Below, piece by piece: positions 1 through 6,523 of a stretch of DNA of 32,861 nucleotides (the stretch's first letter is position 1; each line of letters begins with the position of its first letter). Where the stretch lies: assembly GCA_947040595.1 (NCBI GenBank), contig CAMRBZ010000009.1, positions 1 through 32,861 on the forward strand, given 5' to 3'. A program made the position numbers and the translations under genes. The notes under the pieces are model-generated. The model had not been told where the DNA came from. It searched no databases and saw only the letters and a program-made list of their open reading frames with translations. The DNA comes from an uncultured Enterovibrio sp. (GTDB lineage: Bacteria; Pseudomonadota; Gammaproteobacteria; Enterobacterales; Vibrionaceae).

Positions 1-330
1 AATGCAAAAGAGTAAATATTTATGCAGTGATTCCACATTGTAAATTCACCTAAAAGAACTTACATCTCTTAATTATCCACTAGATGTGTTTGTTTCCTAT
101 TTTTTATCATTTTATTAACTCATGATTTTGCAATTCGACATAACCCATATTTATTAATCTGAATTAGTGCTGGATTCAGCTATTCCAATTTGCATATTCC
201 AATGCAAATTACTAACTAAAATCACACCAAAACAAATTTCTATATTTAATATAAAGGCTTATTCGTTATTGGATCACGAATTGAAATCAATATATACGTC
301 ATTATCTATTTTAAAAAGTTGAATTATCAA

Positions 331-385
331 AAATGCGTCAACAATGGCGCTTTATGTTATAATTACCGCCAAATATGACGCATTT
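331..385. repeat. Long two-step hairpin
   Basis: A perfect 10-bp inverted repeat (AAATGCGTCA at 331-340, TGACGCATTT at 376-385) encloses a second 5-bp pair (TGGCG and CGCCA) separated by a small internal loop. The apical loop carries TATAAT. No gene lies within several hundred bases on either side. It could be a REP-like unit, an insertion-sequence end or a small RNA. I do not recognise it. Confidence 0.55.
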
Positions 386-415
386 TCGGGCAACTAAGGA
401 CCGCTTCAATACCGG

Positions 416-663
416 TCTCTTAGTCACATCTCAAACTAAAACTGCAAAAATTATTGGATTTCACTCTATTCATTCATAGATTGGCGTGTTTTTATTGGAA
501 GTCATTTATTTAATTTATGTTTTTTTTAATTATTTAATTAAGAGGCGCTGATATCCCCTCAATTAACCGGATTTCTTTTTCAACAACTGAATTTCTGGGC
601 AATAAACAAGCGATTCGAGCAATATTTATCCAGGATCAGATTCGAAAAGATGTGACTAAGAGA
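416..663. repeat. 248-bp segment bounded by perfect 16-bp inverted repeats (MITE-like)
   Basis: TCTCTTAGTCACATCT at 416-431 is exactly inverted at 648-663. The AT-rich interior has no coding capacity. That is the architecture of a non-autonomous transposable element, but no clear target-site duplication is visible outside the arms. It lies about 150 bp upstream of a broken transposase. It may instead be the remains of two insertion-sequence ends. Confidence 0.5.
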
Positions 664-814
664 TAGCTTCTATACAGGCGCTTCATGACGTTTGTAAAAT
701 ATACTTTTCACGTAAAATGCTCTCAAATGAAAATAATAATTATCTTTTAAACTTTTTTTGAATTTAACGTTCAGAGTAGTAACTCTCTATTTTTATTGAT
801 ATTGTTACTTTTTT

Positions 815-1250
815 ATGGCATCGTTAAAACAATCAAAAAAGCATCTGACATTTACTGCGCTAAGAAAAGTATTTTCCACTCATCTAGAGAACCTTGCTGA
901 TTCAAGGCTCTCCCAAAAGTGAAATTATTCACTCCATTATTAGCGCTTTTGCCTGCATGTATTTTCAAGATCCTTCAGTGCTTCATTTTCAAGAGCGACT
1001 AGGAAAAAAATATCAGCGGAGCAATTTACAGACCATTTTTCGGGTAAAAAATACGCCAAAAGACCCACAGCTACGCAAGGTCATCGATACGATACCCAGT
1101 GATGCGCTGCCACCGATGTTTAAAGATTTGTACGAACGTTTGAGGCGACACAAGCACTTTGAAGACTGCACCATATTGCCCAATATATTGATGTGCGTGA
1201 TCGATGAGTGGGTAAAATTATTTCATCGAGAATGGCGGGTGTTTATATGA
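815..1250 (+). pseudogene. Truncated, frameshifted DDE-type transposase (IS4-like N-terminal part)
   Basis: An ATG at 815 opens a frame (begins MASLKQSKKHLTF) that stops at about 920. The coding similarity continues in another frame, where a run through HFQERLGKK, RSNLQTIFRV and LRKVIDTIPSD resembles the N-terminal region of IS4-like transposases of the type that read 'N-L-x-T-L-x-G-V ... P-S-D ... R'. Only about 140 residues remain. The catalytic DDE region is missing, and the frame ends where a regulator gene begins (4-bp overlap at 1247). What I see is a frame break plus a 3' truncation; the family assignment is by memory of motif style and is moderate. It is a dead insertion-sequence remnant. 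Confidence 0.6.
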
Positions 1251-1567
1251 ATAAAATTGATCCGATTGTCTATGTTTTAAGAAATTATCGTCACTCAATA
1301 GGCATATCACAAGATGAAATGTCTAAAAAAACAGGCATTAGCAGGCGCACATTACAGCGGATCGAGGCCGGTAATACTGATATGAAACTCAGCCAATACC
1401 GACAATATTTACGCATTTTAGGTATATCTGACATGGATGTTTCTATTGCGTTATTTTCTCACGACTTTGTTACCGAAAGAGAAATTTCAGCGGTAATTAG
1501 AAAATTACCCTTAAAAATAAAACAAGCGATCATTCAATTCTTAATTGAGCTAAGTAAGAACACATAA
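1247..1567 (+). CDS. XRE-family helix-turn-helix regulator
   Basis: A 106-residue protein whose first 70 residues form a Cro/C1-type HTH: an R-x-x-x-x-I-S-Q-x-E-x-x-x-x-T-G-I-S-R-R-T-L-Q-R-I-E-x-G pattern at about residues 12-40. I start it at the ATG at 1247, preceded by GGCGGGTG, because the extra residues from an upstream ATG belong to the transposase remnant and are unlike HTH proteins. The remaining 35 residues are hydrophobic and basic with no known domain. Orphan proteins of this size are often antitoxins or phage and IS-associated regulators; there is no toxin partner here. The stop codon lies inside a 31-bp sequence repeated at 5212-5242. Confidence 0.75.
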   Translation: MNKIDPIVYVLRNYRHSIGISQDEMSKKTGISRRTLQRIEAGNTDMKLSQYRQYLRILGISDMDVSIALFSHDFVTEREISAVIRKLPLKIKQAIIQFLIELSKNT

Positions 1568-1581
1568 TTAATCAGGTATTT
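1551..1581 (+). repeat. Direct repeat, left copy (candidate attachment site)
   Basis: This 31-nt sequence, starting TAAGTAAGAACACATAATTA, recurs in the same orientation at 5212-5242 with three mismatches. It overlaps the 3' end of the XRE gene. The two copies bracket the degraded phage genes, which is the arrangement left by site-specific integration into a gene's 3' end. No integrase is present, so this is an inference. Confidence 0.5.
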
Positions 1582-1799
1582 TTAACGTTCAGAGCCTTGA
1601 TTGGCTGGAGACAAGCCCCTGAAAAATTCCGAATGAGCACTTAGTTGAAGCTATAAAATAGAGTTAAATATCAAGCCACAGCACCTTCAGCCGTAGGTAA
1701 AGCCACAGCACCCGCTTCACGGGTGATGTTTAACTGGGCCTTACCTCGTTGCAATTCGCCCTGCCCGTTCGGTCTGTTTTTCTTTCACTTAATGCTTTT

Positions 1800-2321
1800 T
1801 CATTCGCTGCTGTCCTCCTTATTTTTTGATGTTGCGGCTTCTTCTGGGGTATTAAAAAGCCCAGCTAAATTGCTGGGCCTCTCAACACCGTCTTCCTCGC
1901 AGATTGTTTGCCATCGCTTCAATGATTTGGCATTTCGTCGCATGTTTTCGTCAAGATCGCCTCCATATTCTGCGGCTTCTACGTCAATGTTAGATAGCTG
2001 ATTTGATACCGCTTTTTGTCGAGCCTGGTAGTTACCTGCCAGCACTTCCATCAACTTCACCACCCAACGGGGCAACTTAGCCAACCATGTGGGCGGTATC
2101 CATGCCCGCAGTTGAGTGAACACATATCCAACCAAACCCAACAGCGTGAGCCATTGGGCTGCTTGTTCATGTCCTAAGAACACGGCCAGCAACTCTATCA
2201 ACGCCACCGGGTTTTCCGGGTTCCTTTTCAGTTCACTTGCCATGACCGTTTGAGGCATTACCAGAAAAGCCAGCGCAACCGAAACCAGCAAACCCGTTTT
2301 AAAACCTTTGGTTAATCCCAT
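1800..2321 (-). CDS. Phage-type exported/membrane protein of unknown function
   Basis: Starting from the ATG at 2321, which has GGAG seven bases upstream, the product is 173 residues. It begins with a lysine-containing n-region, a hydrophobic core (LLVSVALAFLV) and a small-residue cleavage site near residue 29 (VMA-S). A second hydrophobic helix follows at about residues 59-80 (WLTLLGLVGYVFTQLRAWI), then a basic, amphipathic C-terminal half ending in an acidic tail. It lies directly after the endolysin-like pseudogene, and its ribosome-binding site is inside that gene's end, so the two were co-transcribed. The position suggests a lysis-cassette or early structural protein. I do not recognise a family. 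It is the one gene in this remnant that still looks intact. Confidence 0.6.
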   Translation of the reverse strand: MGLTKGFKTGLLVSVALAFLVMPQTVMASELKRNPENPVALIELLAVFLGHEQAAQWLTLLGLVGYVFTQLRAWIPPTWLAKLPRWVVKLMEVLAGNYQARQKAVSNQLSNIDVEAAEYGGDLDENMRRNAKSLKRWQTICEEDGVERPSNLAGLFNTPEEAATSKNKEDSSE

Positions 2322-2325
2322 GTTT

Positions 2326-2845
2326 TTACTCCAAAAAAAGGGCGGCCTGAAAGCCACCAATCACCAGCATGCCCTTGCTAAATCGTGGAAAGTTCTCCAC
2401 AAACTCTTGGGGCTTGCCTGCACCCAGCGGCGTGTTGTAATACTGTTTCTAAAATGCTGCCATCGCATCCACATCCCCTGCTTTAGAGAGTAGCGCGCCC
2501 ACTCGAAGGTAATGCACTCGGCACATTGCCGCCGCATAGTTCAAGTTGCCCATTAACTCATTGGCATCTAGTAACATGTCATCATCAAGGCTCTGCATAC
2601 TTGCAAGCTCGGTGATACTGTTTGCCAACGTGCGTTTATACGCCAGATAGTTCCACCAAATATCATCATGGGTAGCGGGTTCCATCTGGGCCAAGTGCAG
2701 GGCCAGCGCCCAGTTGCTTGATGTATTCGCCACGCGATTCCTGCCAAATCGTCCCGATCACAAGTTGTTCCGCAGCTTCAGTGTGCAAACCACGTTTTTT
2801 CAACGTAGGTCTGATCACTAATTCCAATAGCTGTTTTGCGTCCAT
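2326..2845 (-). pseudogene. Phage endolysin-like (lysozyme/transglycosylase-type) pseudogene
   Basis: From an ATG at 2845 the frame reads MDAKQLLELVIRPTLKKRG, then GTIWQESRGEYIKQLG and GPALG, and runs into a stop near 2690. The continuation LAQMEPATHDDIWWNYL and about 75 more residues are in another frame, which ends at a TAG at about 2449-2451. Beyond that stop the same frame continues KQYYNTPLGAGKPQEFVENF to a natural TAA at 2326. The 520-bp length (one base more than a multiple of three) fits a single frameshift, and TAG is one base from the TGG Trp codon expected. The E-S-R-G and G-P-A-L-G...Q-M-E-P-x-T motifs resemble phage peptidoglycan-degrading enzymes. Thus one frameshift and one nonsense mutation inactivate it. 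Family name is moderate, decay is clear. Confidence 0.65.
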
Positions 2846-3091
2846 TCGTTTTCAACGCTGCTACATCTTTTTCCAGCTCACCTACACGGCGGCGCACCTC
2901 ACGCTTATCCGCAATCGCCCGGCGTAATTCATCACCCAGCAGAGCCACTTTCAGTTTTCTGAATTCGATCTTATTGGAATTAAGTGTTCCCCGACCCAAA
3001 GCAGCAACGCAACGGTGATGGCTGACACGATACCGAACAACGCCTGATCCGTGCTCTCCACATGCTGTGTGTTGTTTTCTGTTTTTTTCAT
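2778..3091 (-). pseudogene. Small membrane/coiled-coil phage protein (spanin- or DUF2730-like), frameshifted
   Basis: An ATG at 3091 (AAGGA upstream) opens MKKTENNTQHVESTDQ, followed by a transmembrane helix (ALFGIVSAITVALLLWVG). That frame stops at 2951. A second frame, picking up at about 2990, encodes a charged coiled coil (KLKVALLGDELRRAIADK and RRRVGELEKDVAALK) ending just before the endolysin-like start. One transmembrane helix plus a heptad coiled coil of about 100 residues matches Rz-like spanins and the DUF2730 proteins of Mu-like phages, which sit beside endolysins. Because the two halves lie in different frames I read it as a pseudogene. A programmed frameshift is not supported by any obvious slippery heptamer. 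Confidence 0.5.
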
Positions 3092-3290
3092 ACATCCCAA
3101 GTCCTTTAAAACACCCTGCACAATGGCCGAGTCACAGTTCAATTCATATTGCATTAAAGGAGGGCTAACCCTACCTAATCCCTGCCCTTTGGGCTTCATG
3201 CGGGATACGTTGCATAACTGATAACAGGTACAGCAAGAAACACCCGAAAACGCAGGACTCATCTACATAATTTCGCCCTCCCGCACCCAT

Positions 3291-3317
3291 AAAAAAACCC
3301 GGCACAATAGCCAGGTT
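3291..3317 (-). terminator. Rho-independent terminator
   Basis: On the minus strand CCTGGC pairs with GCCGGG across a short loop and is followed by seven T residues. It would stop transcription between the Q-like gene region and the lysis genes, consistent with a Q-type antitermination target. Confidence 0.8.
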
Positions 3318-3371
3318 CAAGGATATGGAAAGAATGCCTAAGCTCTCTTTTGGCGCACAAACACTACGATG
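3291..3371 (-). ncRNA. Candidate small RNA (promoter-terminator pair)
   Basis: A good sigma-70 promoter at 3378-3406 would start transcription near 3371, and a strong intrinsic terminator ends at 3291. The transcript would be about 80 nt, with no convincing reading frame. Phages encode small regulatory or antiterminator-target RNAs in just this position, downstream of a Q-like gene. This is inference from paired signals only. Confidence 0.3.
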
Positions 3372-3377
3372 GAACAA

Positions 3378-3406
3378 ACGATAGAGCAAACCGCCACTTT
3401 TGTCAA
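3378..3406 (-). promoter_or_regulatory. Sigma-70-like promoter
   Basis: On the minus strand TTGACA (3406-3401) is separated by exactly 17 bases from TATCGT (3383-3378). It reads toward the terminator at 3317-3291 and, with antitermination, into the lysis genes. The -35 box is perfect; the -10 box matches at four of six positions. Confidence 0.5.
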
Positions 3407-3700
3407 CTGTGAGTGTAAATAATAAACTGGCAGTGTAAGGCCACCCATCTGCAAAGCCGCTTTTTCTTGTCTTTGTGACCGATCACAACATCCCAGCTCA
3501 ACCTGTTTGGCGTTCAATCGTTCTTTATCAGTTAACAACATTGGTTTTAGTGGCTATACGTGTGACTTTTCCCTGTTTGATGTTTTTAACTTCTTCACTC
3601 CAAAAGTAATCCGAAAAATATTAAATGGCAGCCTCAGTGGCGGTGGCTTCAGTAGCGAAATATTCATAATCATCACCCTCAAAGAAAAACCACGGTTTAT

Positions 3701-4117
3701 CTAAACTTGGTGAATGCGCTTTTTGTGTTTTCCTTTCCCTAACTTGGTTAAAACATGCTTGCGGCCTTTAGCCAGCCGCCGTTCATAGGTTCTTAGGCTC
3801 AAATCCAATTGGTGAGCCTTTTGCATTTGGTTTAGTGGTTCGCCATCATCAACACCAATGAAACAGCCAAGGTACTCAAAGCGCACCACTTTGACGGTGA
3901 TAGGATCAGTGATAAAAAGCTGCATCAGTGCCGCTTCCACATTGGCTTCAATGCAATCAACAATGGGGGACGAACCGCCACCACTGCCAAACATCATGTG
4001 ACCTTTACTCTCGATCATCTTCGCCATCATCGAGCTACCGCCGGGCATACAAACACCACCAGAGACGCACCAACGTGCCCAAGCCTCAAAAATCTGATCT
4101 TCTCCCCTGCAGCTCAC
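3701..4117 (-). CDS. Phage antitermination protein Q-like regulator
   Basis: 138 residues from a GTG at 4117 with GAGGAAG upstream. The opening EAWARWCVSGG, a glycine/serine/methionine stretch, and a central E-A-A-L-M-Q-L-F-I-T segment are followed by a C-terminal helix-turn-helix-like region (about residues 98-125) with D-L-S-L-R-T-Y-E-R-R-L-A. This follows the layout of Q-type antiterminators: N-terminal W-A-x-W, then a middle E-x-x-L, then a sigma-region-4-like R-T-x-E/R-R-L. The tail is very basic (KGKHKKR). Context fits: lysis genes and a promoter-terminator pair lie downstream. The frame appears intact. Assignment is by motif style, so another small phage regulator is possible. A short acidic frame follows in a different register (to about 3600) and is probably another phage gene fragment. 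Confidence 0.5.
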   Translation of the reverse strand: MSCRGEDQIFEAWARWCVSGGVCMPGGSSMMAKMIESKGHMMFGSGGGSSPIVDCIEANVEAALMQLFITDPITVKVVRFEYLGCFIGVDDGEPLNQMQKAHQLDLSLRTYERRLAKGRKHVLTKLGKGKHKKRIHQV

Positions 4118-4120
4118 AGC

Positions 4121-4487
4121 TTAAACTTCCTCTATCGTTACGGGATAGCGGGCCTCTACTTGCTTTTTCTTGAGTTTGTAAAGCTCAGATAGTAGCAAGG
4201 TGAGTGCGTTTTTTCGTATAAACTCGATCACGGTCTGCCCTCGGTTTTTTGTTATGAATTTGCTTGGCCTCGGAATACATTTCCTCTGGCGTTAAAAAAT
4301 GGCGGCAATGGAGGCTTAAGTTGGTCACATAAAGATCACCAACTCTAATTGGCACCGTGTTAGACACTTGGCATTTCAAAACAGCAAACAGCGCCCCAAG
4401 TTCTCGCAGCGTTTCCGCTTCCAATTCGGTGAGAATACTTGGTAGTACCAACGCTTTACCTAAGCCCACGCCGTAACTTATTACCAA
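4121..4487 (-). pseudogene. Unidentified phage gene, frameshifted near its 3' end
   Basis: The main frame runs from a TTG at 4487 (start uncertain) to a stop at 4185 and contains ELEAETLRELGALFAVLK and, later, LTPEEMYSEAKQIHNKKP. Immediately after that stop another frame supplies SELYKLKKKQVEARYPVTIE and a stop four bases before the GTG of the Q-like gene. This is the spacing expected of the original gene end. The total length is one base over a multiple of three, agreeing with a single frameshift at about 4187. I do not recognise the family. The basic, helical C-terminus suggests a nucleic-acid-associated phage early protein. Confidence 0.45.
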
Positions 4488-4615
4488 ATTGCGCAGCTAC
4501 TTTGCTGGATTTTTTGGGTATCGCATATCAAAGCAGGTGATGTGTAGCGACAGAGTACAAATTTGATCAGCAATCTGATCGCGGCTTTCTTCGCAGCCGC
4601 CAATAAGACCAATAA

Positions 4616-4902
4616 TCAGGATTCCTTAATCTCCTTTAATTTACAGCGGCGGAAACTAGCCACCAGATTATGCACCGTCAAGAAACGACTCAGCCAACAA
4701 ACCCACCAGGTACTTAAAGCCGTTCTCGTTCAAGCCCTTCAATGACTTTCACGCGAGCAATAGGGTGGTAGATTCCATTAAAATCCACCTCATGCTTATT
4801 TTTTTGATAGCTGACGGAAACAACAGCGAACGCTCGCCACGAATCCAAGAAGCAACCGTGCAAGGATTCTTTTTCAGGATCTTGGTGGTGGATGGATGCC
4901 AT
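4616..4902 (-). pseudogene. Unidentified phage early gene broken in three frames
   Basis: Three consecutive peptides in three frames read like one protein: a segment ending HEVDFNGIYHPIARVKVIEG, then LNENGFKYLVGLLAESF, then LTVHNLVASFRRCKLKEIKE and a stop at 4616. Each join falls where one frame closes and the next opens. I therefore infer at least two frameshifts. Downstream (4490-4620), GILIIGLIGGCEESRDQIAD looks like the start of a further gene, possibly a degenerate P-loop nucleotide kinase, but the P-loop lysine is missing. No function can be assigned. Confidence 0.4.
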
Positions 4903-4943
4903 CCACTTTTTTTACCCAAACGGAAAATTCCACTAAAAAAGCC

Positions 4944-5029
4944 CTACACTTACACTTTCGGTGTAGTTTTTACACTTTAACGAACTTCTAATCAATGATT
5001 TTTGCTAGTTTTGCCACTTTGTGTGTAAA
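4944..5029. promoter_or_regulatory. Candidate phage operator region with repeated TACACTT motifs
   Basis: CTACAC at 4944 and GTGTAG at 4961 form an inverted pair. TACACTTT occurs at 4951 and 4971, and GTGTAAAA at 5023. On the minus strand TTGATT lies 17 bases from TAAAAA, a weak promoter reading into the phage genes and overlapping these motifs. The repressor gene is 380 bp away. Clustered repeats at an early promoter near a repressor gene are typical of operators; binding is inferred. Confidence 0.4.
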
Positions 5030-5211
5030 ATTGAGCTGTAGATATAAAAAGGCGCTTGTGAACGTGGGATTTACTCGGCATTCTATTTTTTGCTTAGGTT
5101 GCAAACTGAGTGATCAAGATAAGCAGGAAAAGGTGTTACCTATTTAATCAATAATAGAAAAGAAAAAAACATTTTTCTTATATTACATGGAGTTAGCTTG
5201 TTGCGTGGTAA

Positions 5212-5242
5212 TAAGTAAGAGTACATAATTAATCAGATATTT
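5212..5242 (+). repeat. Direct repeat, right copy (candidate attachment site)
   Basis: Matches 1551-1581 in 28 of 31 positions, same orientation. It abuts a repeat-element fragment. Its last codons would read I-S-K-S-T-stop, echoing L-S-K-N-T-stop at the XRE gene end, so it may be a duplicated gene end rather than a phage att site. Confidence 0.5.
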
Positions 5243-5311
5243 GAAGCCCCTGACTGATGAGGCTTAACGAGCTTAGCCAACACCCACGCAGCTTCAAAGG
5301 CGACAGGTATA
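5243..5311 (+). repeat. 125-bp repeat family, internally deleted copy
   Basis: Retains GAAGCCCCTGA, then jumps to the right part GCCAACACCCACGCAGCTTC and the terminal CGACAGGTATA. The central 'atagatggactctgtga' block and the left terminus are missing. Confidence 0.7.
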
Positions 5312-5408
5312 GCACCCAAGCTAACCCCAGGGTTTTTAATTTAATATATAACGGGCCATAGGCCGAGCGCTTGAGAACTCAGGCGTTATAAGTAAAAGGC
5401 AGCTCACC

Positions 5409-5924
5409 ATGTCTGAACTAAATATAATAATCGGCGCACGATTACAAGAGTGCCGCAAGGAACGTAATTGGACGCTCGAACAGGTTTCTAACCAGATCGG
5501 TGCGACTTTCCAGCAATATAGTAACTGGGAGCGAGGGATTCGCCCCGTTTCATTAATTTACCTGCATAAGCTCGCGGCGTTATACTGCAAGAACGGCGGC
5601 TGGCTATCTGGTTTTGATGAACAACAAACTGACACCAAAGGCCCAACAATAACCATTAATGACACGCTCATGGATAATGACCTTATCAAGGGTGATGAAG
5701 TGAAAATTGATACTTCAGTAACAGTGCCACGCACCACGGATATGTTCGCCATAAAAGTGAATGATCAGGTTTGGATTCGTTGGATACGGCCGGAACTCGA
5801 TGGCAGTTATACCATCAGGGCCGTGGATGCCAAACACTGGCCTGAAATGAAAGTGGGCAGCCTTGATGAACTCAAGAAACTGGAAATTATAGGCCGAGTT
5901 CACTGCATAAAACGCCACATATAA
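5409..5924 (+). CDS. C1-type phage repressor, apparently non-cleavable
   Basis: 171 residues. Residues 5-60 form an XRE HTH (G-A-R-L-Q-E-C-R-K...L-E-Q-V-S-N-Q-I-G...Q-Y-S-N-W-E-R-G). Residues 75-170 resemble the LexA/C1-like dimerisation fold of S24 peptidases (LIKGDEVKIDTSV, then MFAIKVNDQVWIRWI, then DGSYTIRAVD). The usual D-S-M serine motif reads N-D-T-L-M, and the catalytic lysine of the v-K-R-l strand is arginine (I-R-W-I), so self-cleavage seems lost. It would act as a dimeric repressor of the phage remnant's early promoter. A strong terminator follows directly. The frame is intact while neighbouring phage genes are broken, which suggests it is kept or simply younger. Confidence 0.75.
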   Translation: MSELNIIIGARLQECRKERNWTLEQVSNQIGATFQQYSNWERGIRPVSLIYLHKLAALYCKNGGWLSGFDEQQTDTKGPTITINDTLMDNDLIKGDEVKIDTSVTVPRTTDMFAIKVNDQVWIRWIRPELDGSYTIRAVDAKHWPEMKVGSLDELKKLEIIGRVHCIKRHI

Positions 5925-5930
5925 AGACGG

Positions 5931-5956
5931 GCACGGTCAAAAAACCGTGCTTTTTT
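5931..5956 (+). terminator. Rho-independent terminator of the repressor gene
   Basis: GCACGGT pairs perfectly with ACCGTGC across a short A-rich loop, followed by six T residues, seven bases after the repressor stop codon. Confidence 0.9.
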
Positions 5957-6003
5957 AGTGGCAAATGGCCGGTATTAAGTCCGCCGACTAAAACATTTCA
6001 GGC

Positions 6004-6095
6004 TTATTTCCCGCCTTTTTGTTCACGGTACAATTCAATACACGCATAAAGCAGTTCGTTGAGCTTCATGCCGTGACTTGCTGAAAACACTCGAT
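6004..6095 (-). pseudogene. 3' end of an unknown minus-strand gene cut by the IS1-like fragment
   Basis: A short frame ends MKLNELLYACIELYREQKGG and stop at 6004. The frame stays open upstream to the edge of the IS1-like end at 6096. The peptide looks like the C-terminal helix of a small regulatory protein, but it is too short to identify. Confidence 0.3.
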
Positions 6096-6310
6096 GGTAA
6101 TGGTTCATATATGTGATTTACGCTTTTTTCTGTATGCTGCTGATATGACACTTTATCAAAAAATTCATTGCCCAGAATGTGGCAACACAGACATCATGAA
6201 AGCGGGTTTTACTGCTGAAAAAAAACAACGTTATCGTTGTCGTTTTACTGCATGTGATAAAAGCCATTTTCTTCTAGATTATTCTTATCGAGCCGACATT
6301 CCGAACATGC
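6096..6310 (+). mobile_element. insA: IS1-family fragment with truncated insA
   Basis: From an ATG at 6145, 50 residues match the N-terminal zinc-ribbon part of IS1 InsA: MTLYQKIHCPECG, then MKAGFTAEKKQRYRCR, then TACDK and FLLDYSYRA. The paired C-P-E-C and C-R-x-x-x-C ligands are present. Upstream, GGTAATGGTTCATATATGTG at 6096 is a plausible left terminal inverted repeat. After residue 50 the similarity stops at once. The frame runs on through unrelated sequence into a 125-bp repeat copy, so the 142-residue open frame is chimeric and not a functional protein. InsB, the catalytic half, is absent. Confidence 0.75.
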
Positions 6311-6387
6311 TCGATTTTTTAAAATATGACGTTGACATTAAAATTGAAATGCAATTATTTGAAACACCCATGATTAATTTATGTCTC

Positions 6388-6512
6388 TACCCGTCGCCTT
6401 TAAAGCGCGTGGGTGTTGGCTACGCTCACTGCGCCCAATCACAGAATGCATCTATGCTCAGGGGCTTCACTTGCTTGCCGCAAGAAGGTAGCTTCAATGA
6501 CTTTAGGTATAT
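6388..6512 (-). repeat. 125-bp TATACCC-family repeat, near-complete
   Basis: Reads TACCCGTCGCCTTTAAAG on plus at its left edge and TTTAGGTATA at its right edge, i.e. the reverse orientation of most copies. It lies just downstream of argH and fills the gap to the IS1 fragment. Confidence 0.85.
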
Positions 6513-6523
6513 AAAGATCTAAT

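Larger units (their letters stand above)
1..814. other. AT-rich gene-free tract
   Basis: Apart from the hairpin at 331-385 and the inverted-repeat segment at 416-663, I see no gene, RNA gene or clear promoter here. Base composition is markedly more AT-rich than in the metabolic genes downstream, as expected of accessory DNA. Confidence 0.5.
1582..5211 (-). mobile_element. Decaying prophage remnant (lysis and regulatory genes)
   Basis: All recognisable genes here read on the minus strand. They are small and phage-like: an antiterminator-Q-like protein, a membrane plus coiled-coil lysis protein, an endolysin-like enzyme and a secreted or membrane protein. Several are broken by frameshifts, and one carries an in-frame stop. 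No integrase, terminase, capsid or tail gene is visible, so only a fragment is left. A repressor gene (5409-5924) with its own terminator lies just outside the right-hand direct repeat and probably came with the element. At 1675-1735 the motif GCCACAGCACC occurs twice; I cannot assign it. Confidence 0.7.
4981..5408. other. Gene-free stretch between phage genes and repressor
   Basis: It holds the end of the candidate operator region, the right-hand 31-bp direct repeat (5212-5242), and an internally deleted copy of the 125-bp repeat (5243-5311). I see no gene. Only a weak purine-rich AAAAGG precedes the repressor start. Confidence 0.5.

Noticed and set aside
1723-2001. 92-codon plus-strand frame
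   Set aside because: It is the antisense shadow of the phage membrane-protein gene and has no coding features.
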